DNA of 64,000 nucleotides from Polaromonas sp047303325. Lineage in GTDB: Bacteria > Pseudomonadota > Gammaproteobacteria > Burkholderiales > Burkholderiaceae_C. Made by a program: the position numbers and the translations under genes. This document shows, piece after piece, positions 49,867 to 59,369 of the stretch (positions are counted from its first letter, which is position 1; each line of letters opens with the position of its first letter). Location of the stretch: assembly GCF_047303325.1 (NCBI RefSeq), contig NZ_JBKBEX010000027.1, positions 10,934 through 74,933 on the forward strand, written 5' to 3'. The notes beneath the pieces were generated by a model, which saw only the letters and a list, made by a program, of their open reading frames with translations, was not told where the DNA came from and did no database searches.

Positions 49867-51557
49867 TTGAAGACTGCTCCTGTGAAAGCGTCTTCAAGCT
49901 CGACGCGGGTGTAGGAATTGATGCCGGCGTAGTCCCCGATGAAACGGTCCAGGACGCAGCCGAACAGGTACATGTCGCCTATGCCGGCGAAAAAGTCGAG
50001 CCGGCACTTGATGCGGATCTGCTGGCCGCGCAGCAGGCTGCCGCGCCCGACCAGCCGCGTCTCGGGCGTGGCGGTGACTTCCTGGATGCCGTCGATGCGC
50101 CGGCGGTTGGCGGTCTCCGGGCCCTGCTCCTGGCGTTCGGAGAACACATAGAGGTTCAGCAGTTCGCGCAGGTTCTCGGCGCTGGCGATGGACAGGAAAT
50201 TCAGCGAGACGTGTGAAATTAGCCGCCAGAGCAAGGCCTCGCCCGAGGGCGGGTTCAGCGGCGCGGTCATGGGCCGGATGTTGCGAAAGCTCATGCGGTC
50301 GGGCGAGCTGCTGGTGGGCCGGCTCAGGTCGCCGAGCTTGAGGCTTTCCGGCAGCTGGCGGTTGGTGCAGGTGATGCGCACAGACAGAGTCTCGGGCAGG
50401 GGCAGGTCGCCGGGCGGGTAGGCCACCGACAGGAAAACCTCGCTGCCCCGCCCCACCGTGGCCTGGCGCAGCGTGGTGCGGTAGCTCAGGGTGTTGCTGC
50501 CGTCGTGGCGCAGCATGCCGAAGGGCACGTAGGCGCGCTCACGCGAAGCCCCCTGCTGGTAGCCGACGACCTGGTCCACCGAATAGATCTGGTAGTGCTG
50601 GCGGTTCGCGGCCTCGGGCATGAGGCGGTATTCGCTGGCGCGGTGCTCGTGGTTGACCGGGTCGGCCGCGTGCTCGAACAGGTTGACCACGGGCACGATG
50701 TTGAGCATGAAGCTGTCGCCGCGTATCTCCGGCATCCAGTCGGGGATGTGGTCCAGCAGCACGGAGACCTCGAACAGGGGGCCGGTGCCGCCGGCCAGCG
50801 CCTTGTCCAGGCCCGCTATGTCCACGAAGAGGAATTTTTCGGGCTGGACAAAAAATTCCTGCAGGCTGCGGTAGCCCTGGAAGGCATGGCTGGGGTAAGG
50901 CAGCAGCTCGCCGTCGAAGCCGGCCTGGCGCAGGGCCTTGGGGCCGAGCTCGACCACCGTGCCGTCACCGCGCGTCAGGCTCACCGCCTTGACGTGGTTG
51001 GCCAGCAGCAGCAAAAGCTTGGAAGCCTCGGTGTAGCCGCCGCCCAGGAAGAGGCGCAGCGAGGGCGTGGCCCACTGCGCCGCCTCCAGCCCGCCCTGCA
51101 GCGCGAACTTCAGGACCAGCCGCGGCGCCTGGCCGGGGCCGCTGGCCAGGCGCGCGCTTTCGAGCGCGACCGGATGGACCAGCAGCTCGGTGCAGGTGCG
51201 AAAGCGGCAGGGCGTGCCGTCCACCGGCACGGAATCGATCTTGGTGCCCGCGGCGACGCGCACGCTTTCGGCCAGCATGCCCTTGGGCTCAAAGCTCACC
51301 AGGGTGCTGGCGGGAATCGGGCGCAGGTAGTGGGGGAACAGCAGGTTGGCCAGCTCCTGCACGAACTCGGGGAATTCGTCGTCCAGCTTCTGGCGCGTCA
51401 GGCCCGTGAGGAAAGCCACGCCTTCGAGCAGGCGTTCCACGTCGGGATCGGCCGAGGAGCCGGCCAGCATGGGCGCCAGCGCGGGGTTGGCCTGCGAGAA
51501 CTCGACGGCCAGTCCCTTGAGCTTGTTCAATTCATCTTCGTAGTACCGATTGAACAT
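49830..51557 (-). CDS. tssF: T6SS baseplate protein TssF
   Basis: 575-aa baseplate component related to phage gp6. The N-terminus FNRYYEDELNKLKGLAVEFS and DPDVERLLEGVAFLTG are diagnostic, as are FPHYLRPIPASTLVSFEPK and MPEIRGDSFMLNIVPVVNLF. Two TssF with one TssG form each wedge. Ribosome-site spacing is ordinary; it lies 45 bases after tssE. Confidence 0.95.
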   Translation of the reverse strand: MFNRYYEDELNKLKGLAVEFSQANPALAPMLAGSSADPDVERLLEGVAFLTGLTRQKLDDEFPEFVQELANLLFPHYLRPIPASTLVSFEPKGMLAESVRVAAGTKIDSVPVDGTPCRFRTCTELLVHPVALESARLASGPGQAPRLVLKFALQGGLEAAQWATPSLRLFLGGGYTEASKLLLLLANHVKAVSLTRGDGTVVELGPKALRQAGFDGELLPYPSHAFQGYRSLQEFFVQPEKFLFVDIAGLDKALAGGTGPLFEVSVLLDHIPDWMPEIRGDSFMLNIVPVVNLFEHAADPVNHEHRASEYRLMPEAANRQHYQIYSVDQVVGYQQGASRERAYVPFGMLRHDGSNTLSYRTTLRQATVGRGSEVFLSVAYPPGDLPLPETLSVRITCTNRQLPESLKLGDLSRPTSSSPDRMSFRNIRPMTAPLNPPSGEALLWRLISHVSLNFLSIASAENLRELLNLYVFSERQEQGPETANRRRIDGIQEVTATPETRLVGRGSLLRGQQIRIKCRLDFFAGIGDMYLFGCVLDRFIGDYAGINSYTRVELEDAFTGAVFKWPPRLGQQPLL

Positions 51558-51602
51558 GGGGTTCTTTCACTCGCTCGGGGGACTGTTAAAGGGCCGTTGA
51601 AA

Positions 51603-52016
51603 TCAGTTGATGTTGACCTTGCCGTTTGCGCCAACCGTGGTGGAGAGCTGAAGCGGAATCTCGCGGTCATCCACTTCAAGCCGGCCTTCCAGCGCGAACC
51701 GGATGGACAGCACGTCGGTAGACTCCCGGCTCATCACCACGCGGGGCGACTTGATGCGGGGTTCGTACTTCAGCACCATGCGGCGGATCTCTTCTTCAAT
51801 ATCGCCGGTGGAACCCGCGGTGAGCCCGCCGGCGATATTGGTGAAGTCGGGCACGCCGAAGAGGGGATCCAGCTGCACGCTGCCTTGCCGGGTATTGAGA
51901 AGGCGAAGAAGGTGGTTGGTGACCGACCGGACAAGAATATCGACCTGTGTCTGGTTGGTGCGTTGTCCACCGTCTTCCCAGGCCGCTATTCTTTCCAGCA
52001 GTCGCCGCTCCTTCAC
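51603..52016 (-). CDS. tssE: T6SS baseplate wedge protein TssE
   Basis: 137-aa gp25-like protein at the sheath-baseplate junction. Key segments: LLERIAAWEDGG, LRLLNTRQGSVQLDPLFGVPD, and the conserved glutamate near EEIRRMVLKYEPRI, whose counterpart in gp25-like proteins is needed for assembly. A GTG start is used at 52016; no nearby ATG is in frame. The product is short at the N-terminus but complete for the gp25 fold. Confidence 0.93.
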   Translation of the reverse strand: MKERRLLERIAAWEDGGQRTNQTQVDILVRSVTNHLLRLLNTRQGSVQLDPLFGVPDFTNIAGGLTAGSTGDIEEEIRRMVLKYEPRIKSPRVVMSRESTDVLSIRFALEGRLEVDDREIPLQLSTTVGANGKVNIN

Positions 52017-52064
52017 CGTTGTTATCTCTCTACTCAGCCGGGCCGGCGTGCCGCTTGCCCGTCA

Positions 52065-52550
52065 TTACTTCGGAGCGAGCCAGGAATCCTCTGCCTCGAT
52101 GCCGTCCGGCTCGAAGGTCCAGGTGATCTTCTCGTAGGTGAACGAGATGTCTTCCATGTGGCCCATCTGCTTGTTGTCGGGGTTCAGGCAGTTGGGCGTC
52201 CAGGACCTGGCGTTGGTCAGGATGGCCGAGGACAGCTTGACCGTGTAGTACTTTTCTTCCGTGCCCTTGGGGGAGATGCGGTAGAACTCCAGGCTCACGC
52301 TCTTGAGCTGCTCGCCCGAGGTCAGGGCCTGGAACAGCTTGGGCGAAGCCTTGTCGATTTCCTTGGTGACCGTCATGGGCTGGTGCACGCGCTTGCCGGT
52401 GGGCAGGCCGGTCTGCGGGCTCTTGGGGATCTCGATAACGTGGTCCACGGCTTGCACGAGGATCTTGCCTTCGTGGCCCTTGACCTTGACGGAGCCTTCG
52501 ATCTTCCCTTGTTTTTCGCCTTCGAGGATGAGGTAGCATGGCATTGGCAT
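52065..52550 (-). CDS. hcp: T6SS tube protein Hcp (TssD)
   Basis: 161-aa protein that stacks as hexamers into the inner tube. Typical features: YLILEGEKQGKIEGSVKVKG, VIEIPKSPQTGLPTGKRVH, HQPMTVTKEIDKASPKLF, FYRISPKGTEEKYYTVKL and ISFTYEKITWTFEPDGIEAE. An AAAGGAAACC ribosome site precedes the ATG. The 273-base gap upstream with structured leader suggests an own promoter or processing so that Hcp is made in excess over its neighbours. Confidence 0.96.
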   Translation of the reverse strand: MPMPCYLILEGEKQGKIEGSVKVKGHEGKILVQAVDHVIEIPKSPQTGLPTGKRVHQPMTVTKEIDKASPKLFQALTSGEQLKSVSLEFYRISPKGTEEKYYTVKLSSAILTNARSWTPNCLNPDNKQMGHMEDISFTYEKITWTFEPDGIEAEDSWLAPK

Positions 52551-52718
52551 GATGGTTTCCTTTAAGTTGGTACTGTCGTCGTAAAACTGTTTCAGATCCG
52601 GTCAAGCTACCCGCAACTAACAACAATCACAATCAGCGGGGCTTGAACCTCTTCATCACCCCGCCCCTTGGCTACCCGGGTGATCTGCACATCTCTTAAA
52701 CATCTGCTCTGTGCATGA

Positions 52719-52791
52719 CCTGTATTCTGGAAGGCCCCTGTTTCGGGTCCATGTCAGAAGCCAGGCGGCAAAGTTACAACCGAAATACAGG
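52719..52791 (-). promoter_or_regulatory. Structured leader between tssC and hcp
   Basis: CCTGTATTCTGG (52719-52730) can pair with CCGAAATACAGG (52780-52791) at 10 of 12 positions. CCTGTTTCGG (52737-52746) can also pair with CCGAAATACAGG with a two-base bulge. The two stems exclude each other. The rest of 52551-52823 holds no gene; it is AC-rich near 52615-52640. Confidence 0.4.
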
Positions 52792-52823
52792 CGCCTTCCC
52801 CGCGGGAAACCGCCCGCCGGCCG

Positions 52824-54311
52824 TCACTTTTTCTCGAGCTTCCCAACGAGAGACAGGCTGAAGGACGCGCCCATGTACTTGAAGTGCGGACGGACCTTGA
52901 GGTCGACGCGGTACCAGCCTGGATCGCCTTCGACGTCAGCCACGGTGATTTCCGCCTGGCGCAGAGGCCTGCGGCTGCGCACGCCCTCGCCCGGGTTGTC
53001 CATGTCGGCCACGTACTGGCGTATCCACATGTTCAACTCGCTTTCGAGGTCGGCACGCTCTTTCCAGGTGCCGATGTTCTCGCGCTGGATCACCTTGATG
53101 TAGTGGGCCAGGCGGCTCACCACGAACATGTAAGGCAGCTGGGTGCTGAGCTTGTAGTTGAGCTCGGCTTCCTTGCCTTCCTTGCTGTTGCCGAAGAACT
53201 TGGGCTTTTGCGCCGAGTTGGCCGAGAAGAAGGCCGCATTGTCGCTGTTCTTGCGCATGGTGAGCGCGATGAAGCCCTGCTCCGCGAGTTCGAACTCGCG
53301 GCGCTCGGAGATCAGCACCTCGGCGGGGATCTTGTTCTGCAGCTCGCCCATGGACTCGTAGGTGTAGACCGGCAGGTCTTCCACCGCGCCGCCGCCCTGC
53401 GGGCCTATGACGTTGGCGCACCAGCGATAGTCGGCAAAGCTGCCGGTCAGGCGCGAGGCGAAGGCGAAGGCCGCGTTGCCCCAGAGGAAACTGTTGTTGC
53501 CGCCGGAGACGTCTTCCTTGTAGTTGAACTTCTTGGTCGGTACCGTGTCGGCGCTGTAGGGCACGCGCAGCAGGAAGTGCGGCAGCGTCAGGCCCACATA
53601 GCGGGCATCCTCGGTTTCGCGGAAGGCGTTCCACTTGACGAACTGCGGGCCCTCGAAGACCGAGGCCAGGTCCTTGAGATTGGGCAGCTGTTCATAGGAC
53701 TCGACACCGAAGAACTCGGGCGCGGTGGCGGCGATGAAGGGCGCATGACCCATGGCCGCGACGCTGGCCATGTACTGCAGCAGCTTGATGTCCTGCCCGC
53801 CGGGGCCGAACTCGTAGTTGCCGATCATGGCGCCGAAGGGCTGGCCGCCGAACTGGCCGTATTCGGCCGTGTAGAGGTTTTTGTAGAGGCCGGACTTGGT
53901 GATGTCGGCCGCGTCCTGGAAATCGTCGAGCAGCTTGCTCTTGCTCACGCTGAGCATCTGGATCTTGACGTTCTCGCGGAAATTGGTGCGGTCGACCAGG
54001 AATTTCAGCGAGCGCCAGGCCGATTCCAGCTTCTGGTAGTCGGGGTGGTGCAGGATGGAGTCGACCTGCGCGCAGAGTTTTTTGTCCAGGTCGGCGATCA
54101 TGTCGTCGACCGTGGCCTGCGTGACGCGCTCGACCGAGCGCTGGGGCTCCAGCAGCTGCGAGACAAAGGCCTGGATGCCGTGGCGGGTGATGGAATAGGC
54201 GTCGTCGCCCTGCTTGATGCGCGCGGAGTTGACCAGCTGGTCGAGCAGCGAGCCACCCGCTTCTTCCGCCGCGCCTGGCGCCGCTTCTGTTTGCTTGTTG
54301 GTTTCAGCCAT
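52824..54311 (-). CDS. tssC: T6SS sheath large subunit TssC (VipB)
   Basis: 495-aa contractile-sheath subunit. Conserved pieces: HPDYQKLESAWRSLKFLVDR, then VKIQMLSVSK, the GGQPFGAMIGNYEFGPGGQD region, FFGVESYEQLPNLKDL, and the C-terminal SFSLSLVGKLEKK. With TssB it forms the sheath whose contraction drives injection. It starts 24 bases after tssB. Length and motifs are normal. Confidence 0.97.
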   Translation of the reverse strand: MAETNKQTEAAPGAAEEAGGSLLDQLVNSARIKQGDDAYSITRHGIQAFVSQLLEPQRSVERVTQATVDDMIADLDKKLCAQVDSILHHPDYQKLESAWRSLKFLVDRTNFRENVKIQMLSVSKSKLLDDFQDAADITKSGLYKNLYTAEYGQFGGQPFGAMIGNYEFGPGGQDIKLLQYMASVAAMGHAPFIAATAPEFFGVESYEQLPNLKDLASVFEGPQFVKWNAFRETEDARYVGLTLPHFLLRVPYSADTVPTKKFNYKEDVSGGNNSFLWGNAAFAFASRLTGSFADYRWCANVIGPQGGGAVEDLPVYTYESMGELQNKIPAEVLISERREFELAEQGFIALTMRKNSDNAAFFSANSAQKPKFFGNSKEGKEAELNYKLSTQLPYMFVVSRLAHYIKVIQRENIGTWKERADLESELNMWIRQYVADMDNPGEGVRSRRPLRQAEITVADVEGDPGWYRVDLKVRPHFKYMGASFSLSLVGKLEKK

Positions 54312-54335
54312 GATGGTTCCTTCGGTGCAGTTCTT

Positions 54336-54830
54336 TTATTGGTCCTTGACGCCGAGTTCGGACATCAGCCGGGCGCGCACGCCTTCGTCCTGCACCAGTT
54401 CCTGGACCTTCTTGCGGAAGTCCGGAATGTTGCCCAGCGGCCCCTTGAGCGCCTTCAGGGCGTCGCGCAGCTCTATCATCTGCTTGAGCTCGGGCACCTT
54501 GTCGACGATGGCGTCGGGCGAGAAGTCGTTGATCGAGCTGAAGTCGATGTTCATGGCCAGCACCGCGTCCTTGTCGGCCTTGGGGTCCAGCTTGTTGGGA
54601 ACCGACATGCTCAGCGACAGCTTTTGCGCCTTCAGGACTTCGTTGAAGTTGTCCTTGTCGATGTTGATCGGCTTCATTTCCTCCAGCGGCGTCTCGTCTT
54701 CACGCAGGGTGTAGTCGCCCATGACCAGCAGCTTGAGCGGCAGCTCAACCTCGGCCTTGGCATCCCCCGTGGCGGGACGATAAACAATATTGACACGCTC
54801 TTTTGGTGCTACTGACCCATCGGTTGCCAT
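54336..54830 (-). CDS. tssB: T6SS sheath small subunit TssB (VipA)
   Basis: 164-aa subunit, first gene of the main T6SS operon. Motifs: PKERVNIVYRPATGDA, ELPLKLLVMGDYTLREDET and INIDKDNFNEVLKAQKLSLS. GAAGGAAACC lies just before the ATG, a strong ribosome site. The upstream 385 bases hold no gene and should contain the operon promoter. Confidence 0.96.
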   Translation of the reverse strand: MATDGSVAPKERVNIVYRPATGDAKAEVELPLKLLVMGDYTLREDETPLEEMKPINIDKDNFNEVLKAQKLSLSMSVPNKLDPKADKDAVLAMNIDFSSINDFSPDAIVDKVPELKQMIELRDALKALKGPLGNIPDFRKKVQELVQDEGVRARLMSELGVKDQ

Positions 54831-55215
54831 GGTGGTTTCCTTCGATTCGGTGAGAGTTGAGGGGAGGCCACACGCTTCACACGTGTAACAAGTCGAAAAC
54901 GATAGTACTCGATATCCTTTGATTTAAACAGCCATGTTTCAGCCGTAATACGGGTGAAAAAGTGAGCGCGGGGGCCGCGAAAGCATGCGGCAAAATCGGC
55001 CGGGCCAAGCCATATACCTGTAGCACGTTTGTGCGACAAAATTCATCGCACCACGGCATAGTGATGCGAGGCGCCACAGTGTCCCGCCTTGCCTGCCGGC
55101 GGGGCATAGGAACAACCCTAGGCCGTGATGCGGCAAGGCCCCGATGGAAATATTTGCCGGCGCGCGGCGCGGCAAAGCCGCAACACCGCCGCACCGCGGG
55201 GGTGCGGCGCGGCCC
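54831..55215 (-). promoter_or_regulatory. Upstream region of the T6SS operon
   Basis: No gene. The segment 54880-54960 is markedly AT-rich for this genome and includes ACACGTGT at 54879-54886 (perfect palindrome) and TTTAAATCAAAGGATATCGA read on the minus strand. I see no clear TGGC-N-TTGC sigma-54 signature and no good paired -35/-10. The half nearer 55215 is GC-rich and forms the 3' flank of the S24 repressor gene. Confidence 0.4.
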
Positions 55216-56097
55216 TCAGTTGAAGGTCACCCCGGCCCAGCGCACCCGGCCCAGCACCGCGAAGTCGCGCTCGGCCGACTCGTGGCCCTGGATGTCGAAG
55301 GGCTCGTAGGCCGGGTTGTAGCTGCTGACCCGCAGGATTTTTCCGGGCAGGCGCTGCAGCCTTTTCATCAGCAGCGCGCCGTCCAGGCGTATCAGGTGCA
55401 CCCCCTCGGTCAGCGCGTCGCGGTCGCGCAGATCCGCCAGCACGGCATCCCTGGCATGCAGCCACGGCTCCATGGACGCGCCCACCACGCCGAACATCGC
55501 GAGGTCGTCGTGCGCGATGCCCAGGTCGTAGCGGATGAACTGCGCATCGAAAGGCCGCATGGCCAGCACCGAGTCGGCGTCGGTAAAGGCAGCCCCCTCC
55601 GCCTGCTCGCGCAGGTCGAACAGCGGGACGTAGATCAATTCGTCGACCTGCACCGCGCGCACGCCGTGGGGCACGCCCGCGGACCGGCCCGTGTCCTGCG
55701 CCTGGCCGCCCAGCAGCTGCGTCGGCGTGGTGTTGTATTCGCGGGCCAGCACTTCAAGTTCGAAGGCATCGGGCAGGCTGTCGCCGCGCTCCACGTTCCA
55801 GATGGTGTTGCGGTGAACACCCACTGCGGCCGCCACGTCGTTGATCTCGCGGGCGCCGCGCGCGGCCCGGCAGCGCTGGCCGAATTGCTGCATAAAAACG
55901 CTGCGCGCCTCGGTCCTGACGGTTTTGACCTCCTCCTTGCTGGCGGCCGCCGCAGCGTGGTAACGGTACCAGGCCACCGGCTCATCCGCCTTGACCGGCG
56001 ACACCGAGGCCAAGGGATAGGGCTGGTTGGCGTTCTGCGCGCCAGGCGCTTTTTCCGTAGGCGCCTGGTCGGAAGGCGCCGCGTCTTTTGTGCTCAT
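55216..56097 (-). CDS. Phage-type repressor: XRE helix-turn-helix plus S24/LexA-like domain
   Basis: 293-aa regulator. After a disordered proline-rich N-terminus of about 45 residues, the HTH includes INDVAAAVGVHRNTIWNVER (about residues 83-102). The C-terminal S24 domain has the catalytic serine in GASMEPWLH (about 208) and lysine in LLMKRLQRL (about 245), so the RecA-dependent self-cleavage machinery appears intact. It is transcribed in the same direction as the T6SS operon, whose first gene is 385 bases downstream, and divergently from a Ner-like gene. The ATG at 56097 is used; a GTG at 56103 adds two residues. It resembles CI-type repressors of temperate phages. Confidence 0.88.
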   Translation of the reverse strand: MSTKDAAPSDQAPTEKAPGAQNANQPYPLASVSPVKADEPVAWYRYHAAAAASKEEVKTVRTEARSVFMQQFGQRCRAARGAREINDVAAAVGVHRNTIWNVERGDSLPDAFELEVLAREYNTTPTQLLGGQAQDTGRSAGVPHGVRAVQVDELIYVPLFDLREQAEGAAFTDADSVLAMRPFDAQFIRYDLGIAHDDLAMFGVVGASMEPWLHARDAVLADLRDRDALTEGVHLIRLDGALLMKRLQRLPGKILRVSSYNPAYEPFDIQGHESAERDFAVLGRVRWAGVTFN

Positions 56098-56241
56098 GAA
56101 CACTATTTTGTGTCAATGAACACAGACATGCAAACCCGAGCTCCCTTGATTTATGGTTTATGCATAAAAATATAAGCAATACTCATAACTATGGGCTTGA
56201 TCGAGCTTGACTTCACGCCTCTCAAGCTCAAAATAGTGGAG

Positions 56242-56592
56242 ATGAGCACAAATAAAACAACAACCTCACAGGAGGATATGCATCCCGCCGACGTCATTGC
56301 TGCCTTGCGCAAGCGTGGCACCAGCCTGCGCAAGATCGCCCACGACAACGGCTACAGCCACATCCAGCGCGTGCTCACCAGCCCCTGGCTGGCGGCCGAG
56401 CAGCTGGTGGCCAAAGCCCTGGACACCACACCGCAGGTCTTGTGGCCTTCCCGCTACCGCGATCCCGCGGCAAGGGCCCTGGCCTTCCGGCAAACCCGCA
56501 AGATCGCGGTGACCATGCCCAGCACCCGCGACAGGATCGCTGTGCCGGGCACACCGGCCGACGCCCGGCCCGACAACACCCGCAAGCCCTGA
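56242..56592 (+). CDS. Ner/Nlp-type winged-helix DNA-binding protein
   Basis: About 116 residues. The domain after residue 12 reads HPADVIAALRKRGTSLRKIA and then DNGYSHIQRVLTSPWLAAEQ and LDTTPQVLWPSRY, the pattern of Ner (phage Mu) and Nlp/SfsB regulators. The C-terminal 45 residues are basic and probably flexible. Alternative starts exist at 56191 and 56278; AGGAGG at 56270-56275 is too close to 56278 to serve it. It is divergent from the CI-like repressor, the arrangement of a phage early switch. Ner in Mu turns down early transcription. Confidence 0.8.
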   Translation: MSTNKTTTSQEDMHPADVIAALRKRGTSLRKIAHDNGYSHIQRVLTSPWLAAEQLVAKALDTTPQVLWPSRYRDPAARALAFRQTRKIAVTMPSTRDRIAVPGTPADARPDNTRKP

Positions 56593-56612
56593 CATCCATA
56601 AGAGGAAGCCCC

Positions 56613-56786
56613 GTGCTGCTTTCCGGCAAGGACATCAAGCTGCGCATCTACCTGCGCACCCATGAAGAAGAACTGATCCTGGTTGAACTGGAGCGGGAAG
56701 ACCTCGAAAAAGCCGCCATCGGCAAGACCCAGTTCGCCGAAGAGCAGCTCCATCCCATCAGGCTGCTGCATTTCGAACTGGCCTGA
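56613..56786 (+). CDS. Small hypothetical protein (57 aa)
   Basis: GTG start with AGAGGAAG just upstream, 20 bases after the Ner-like gene, so probably co-transcribed with it. The product is acidic and helical (LYLRTHEEELILVELEREDL, written without its first residues) with no recognised motif. Its compact size and position after a phage-type regulator fit a small phage-derived gene. Confidence 0.55.
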   Translation: MLLSGKDIKLRIYLRTHEEELILVELEREDLEKAAIGKTQFAEEQLHPIRLLHFELA

Positions 56787-56814
56787 GGGCGCGCCGCCTC
56801 TCCTGCCCAGGGCC

Positions 56815-57033
56815 TCAGAGCGAACCGGGATGCGAGTCGTACTCGCCGTGGTCGATGTACTTGACCTGCATGCCAGCCCTGGCCAGTTCGGCGATGCGCG
56901 AGGCGACACGTTTGTAGAACTCGCCCGCATCCGTCAAGGGGCCTATGGTTTGATTGAAGGTCATGTCCTGACCTGCTTCCTTGAGGATGTATTCCCCCGA
57001 TGGCTGAAGCTTCACCTTGAGCAGTGCGAGCAT
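56815..57033 (-). CDS. Small hypothetical protein (72 aa)
   Basis: The ATG at 57033 has AAGGAGG at about 57041-57047, a strong ribosome site, which selects this start over an in-frame one at 57147. The product, MLALLKVKLQPSGEYILKEA at its N-terminus, is a mixed alpha/beta small protein with no known motif. It converges with the small gene at 56613. Function unknown. Confidence 0.6.
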   Translation of the reverse strand: MLALLKVKLQPSGEYILKEAGQDMTFNQTIGPLTDAGEFYKRVASRIAELARAGMQVKYIDHGEYDSHPGSL

Positions 57034-57251
57034 CTTGTTGTCCTCCTTGAATGGCCATGGCGTCCGCCCCCACTGCAGCGGGGAGGCACCAGATTGCTCA
57101 ATGTCCACTTTAGGCCCCAAGACGGGGGAAGCTCTGTAGGAAAACACCCTTCTTTGGCCTAACCGGCACGATCACCATCGGAAAAGCTGGTACTTAGGAC
57201 TTATTCAGCGCCATAGGCCGACAGGCGCAGCCCTGGGTCCTCCCTGGGTCC

Positions 57252-57602
57252 TTATTGCAAGTCCCCATGCCCGGTCGCTCCCCGATCCAGTGGATCCACC
57301 ACCACTTCGTAGATTTCGTTGACGCGCCAGACCGGGCTTTCATAGGCGGCCTGGCCTTGCACCTTGACCAGAAAGGAGCTGCCGCGCTCCCGGACTTCCA
57401 GCGTCAGCTCGCACGAAAAATCGATGCGCCCGGCATCCGTCGAGATCGCGCTGACCAGTTCGTGGCCCGCGAGCGACAGCCGGTGCTCGCAGCCGCGCGG
57501 CAACAACTGCTCCACCTCGTAAGTCCGCATCACGATGGCCGCGATGCGGCCTATCAGCTCGGCCACGACGGAATCGGGATTGGAAACCATCAGGGGATGC
57601 AT
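57252..57602 (-). CDS. Hypothetical protein (116 aa)
   Basis: Start at 57602 is supported by AGGAGA eight bases upstream; an ATG at 57611 is too close to that site and one at 57665 lacks a site. The product has an N-terminal helix (AELIGRIAAIVMRTYEVEQL) and a beta-rich middle (RIDFSCELTLEVRERG, FLVKVQGQAAYE), as in small alpha/beta proteins. No family. It is the last gene before the tRNA-Ser terminators. Confidence 0.6.
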   Translation of the reverse strand: MHPLMVSNPDSVVAELIGRIAAIVMRTYEVEQLLPRGCEHRLSLAGHELVSAISTDAGRIDFSCELTLEVRERGSSFLVKVQGQAAYESPVWRVNEIYEVVVDPLDRGATGHGDLQ

Positions 57603-57703
57603 TTTGGGCATTCTCCTACAAGGCCCCCAGAAATGAGCAGCTATATTCAATTCGCGGCTTGTCATGAGCCGCTCCCTCCCTCGCTGGCCTTGCCAGCTTC
57701 CAC

Positions 57704-57729
57704 GCCCGGTTTGTCCCGGGCTTTTTTTT
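57704..57729 (+). terminator. Orphan rho-independent terminator
   Basis: GCCCGG (57704-57709), loop, CCGGGC (57716-57721), then eight T. It points on the plus strand, but the nearest plus-strand gene ends 900 bases upstream at 56786. It may be left from a deleted gene, or block antisense transcription into the tRNA-Ser/serS unit. Confidence 0.75.
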
Positions 57730-57785
57730 GGGCGATTGGGTTGGGCTAAAGCGAGGCGTCCGACGCTGCGCCGTCCGCGGAAACG

Positions 57786-57810
57786 AAAAAGCCCCGGCTA
57801 GCGGGGCTTT
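57786..57810 (-). terminator. Rho-independent terminator after tRNA-Ser
   Basis: AAAGCCCC and GGGGCTTT arms around GCTAGC, with T-runs on the minus strand side. It lies about 45 bases after the tRNA-Ser 3' end and should end the serS-tRNA transcript. A-runs on the other side make it potentially bidirectional. Confidence 0.85.
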
Positions 57811-57854
57811 CAAGGCATTTCTCAGATCAATCTAGACTGTTCTGGATGCAAATT

Positions 57855-57942
<88 letters not shown>

Positions 57943-57978
57943 AAGAGTGAACCCGCAATTCTAGCAGGCCCTGGCCGC

Positions 57979-59319
<1,341 letters not shown>

Positions 59320-59369
59320 GGGGCCATTGTATTTTGTGCGGCCCGGCTCCGCCCTTCCCGCCTGTTTCT

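Noticed and set aside
54831..55215. A sigma-54 promoter for the T6SS operon
   Set aside because: I looked for TGGC-N8-TTGC on the minus strand and found none that fits.
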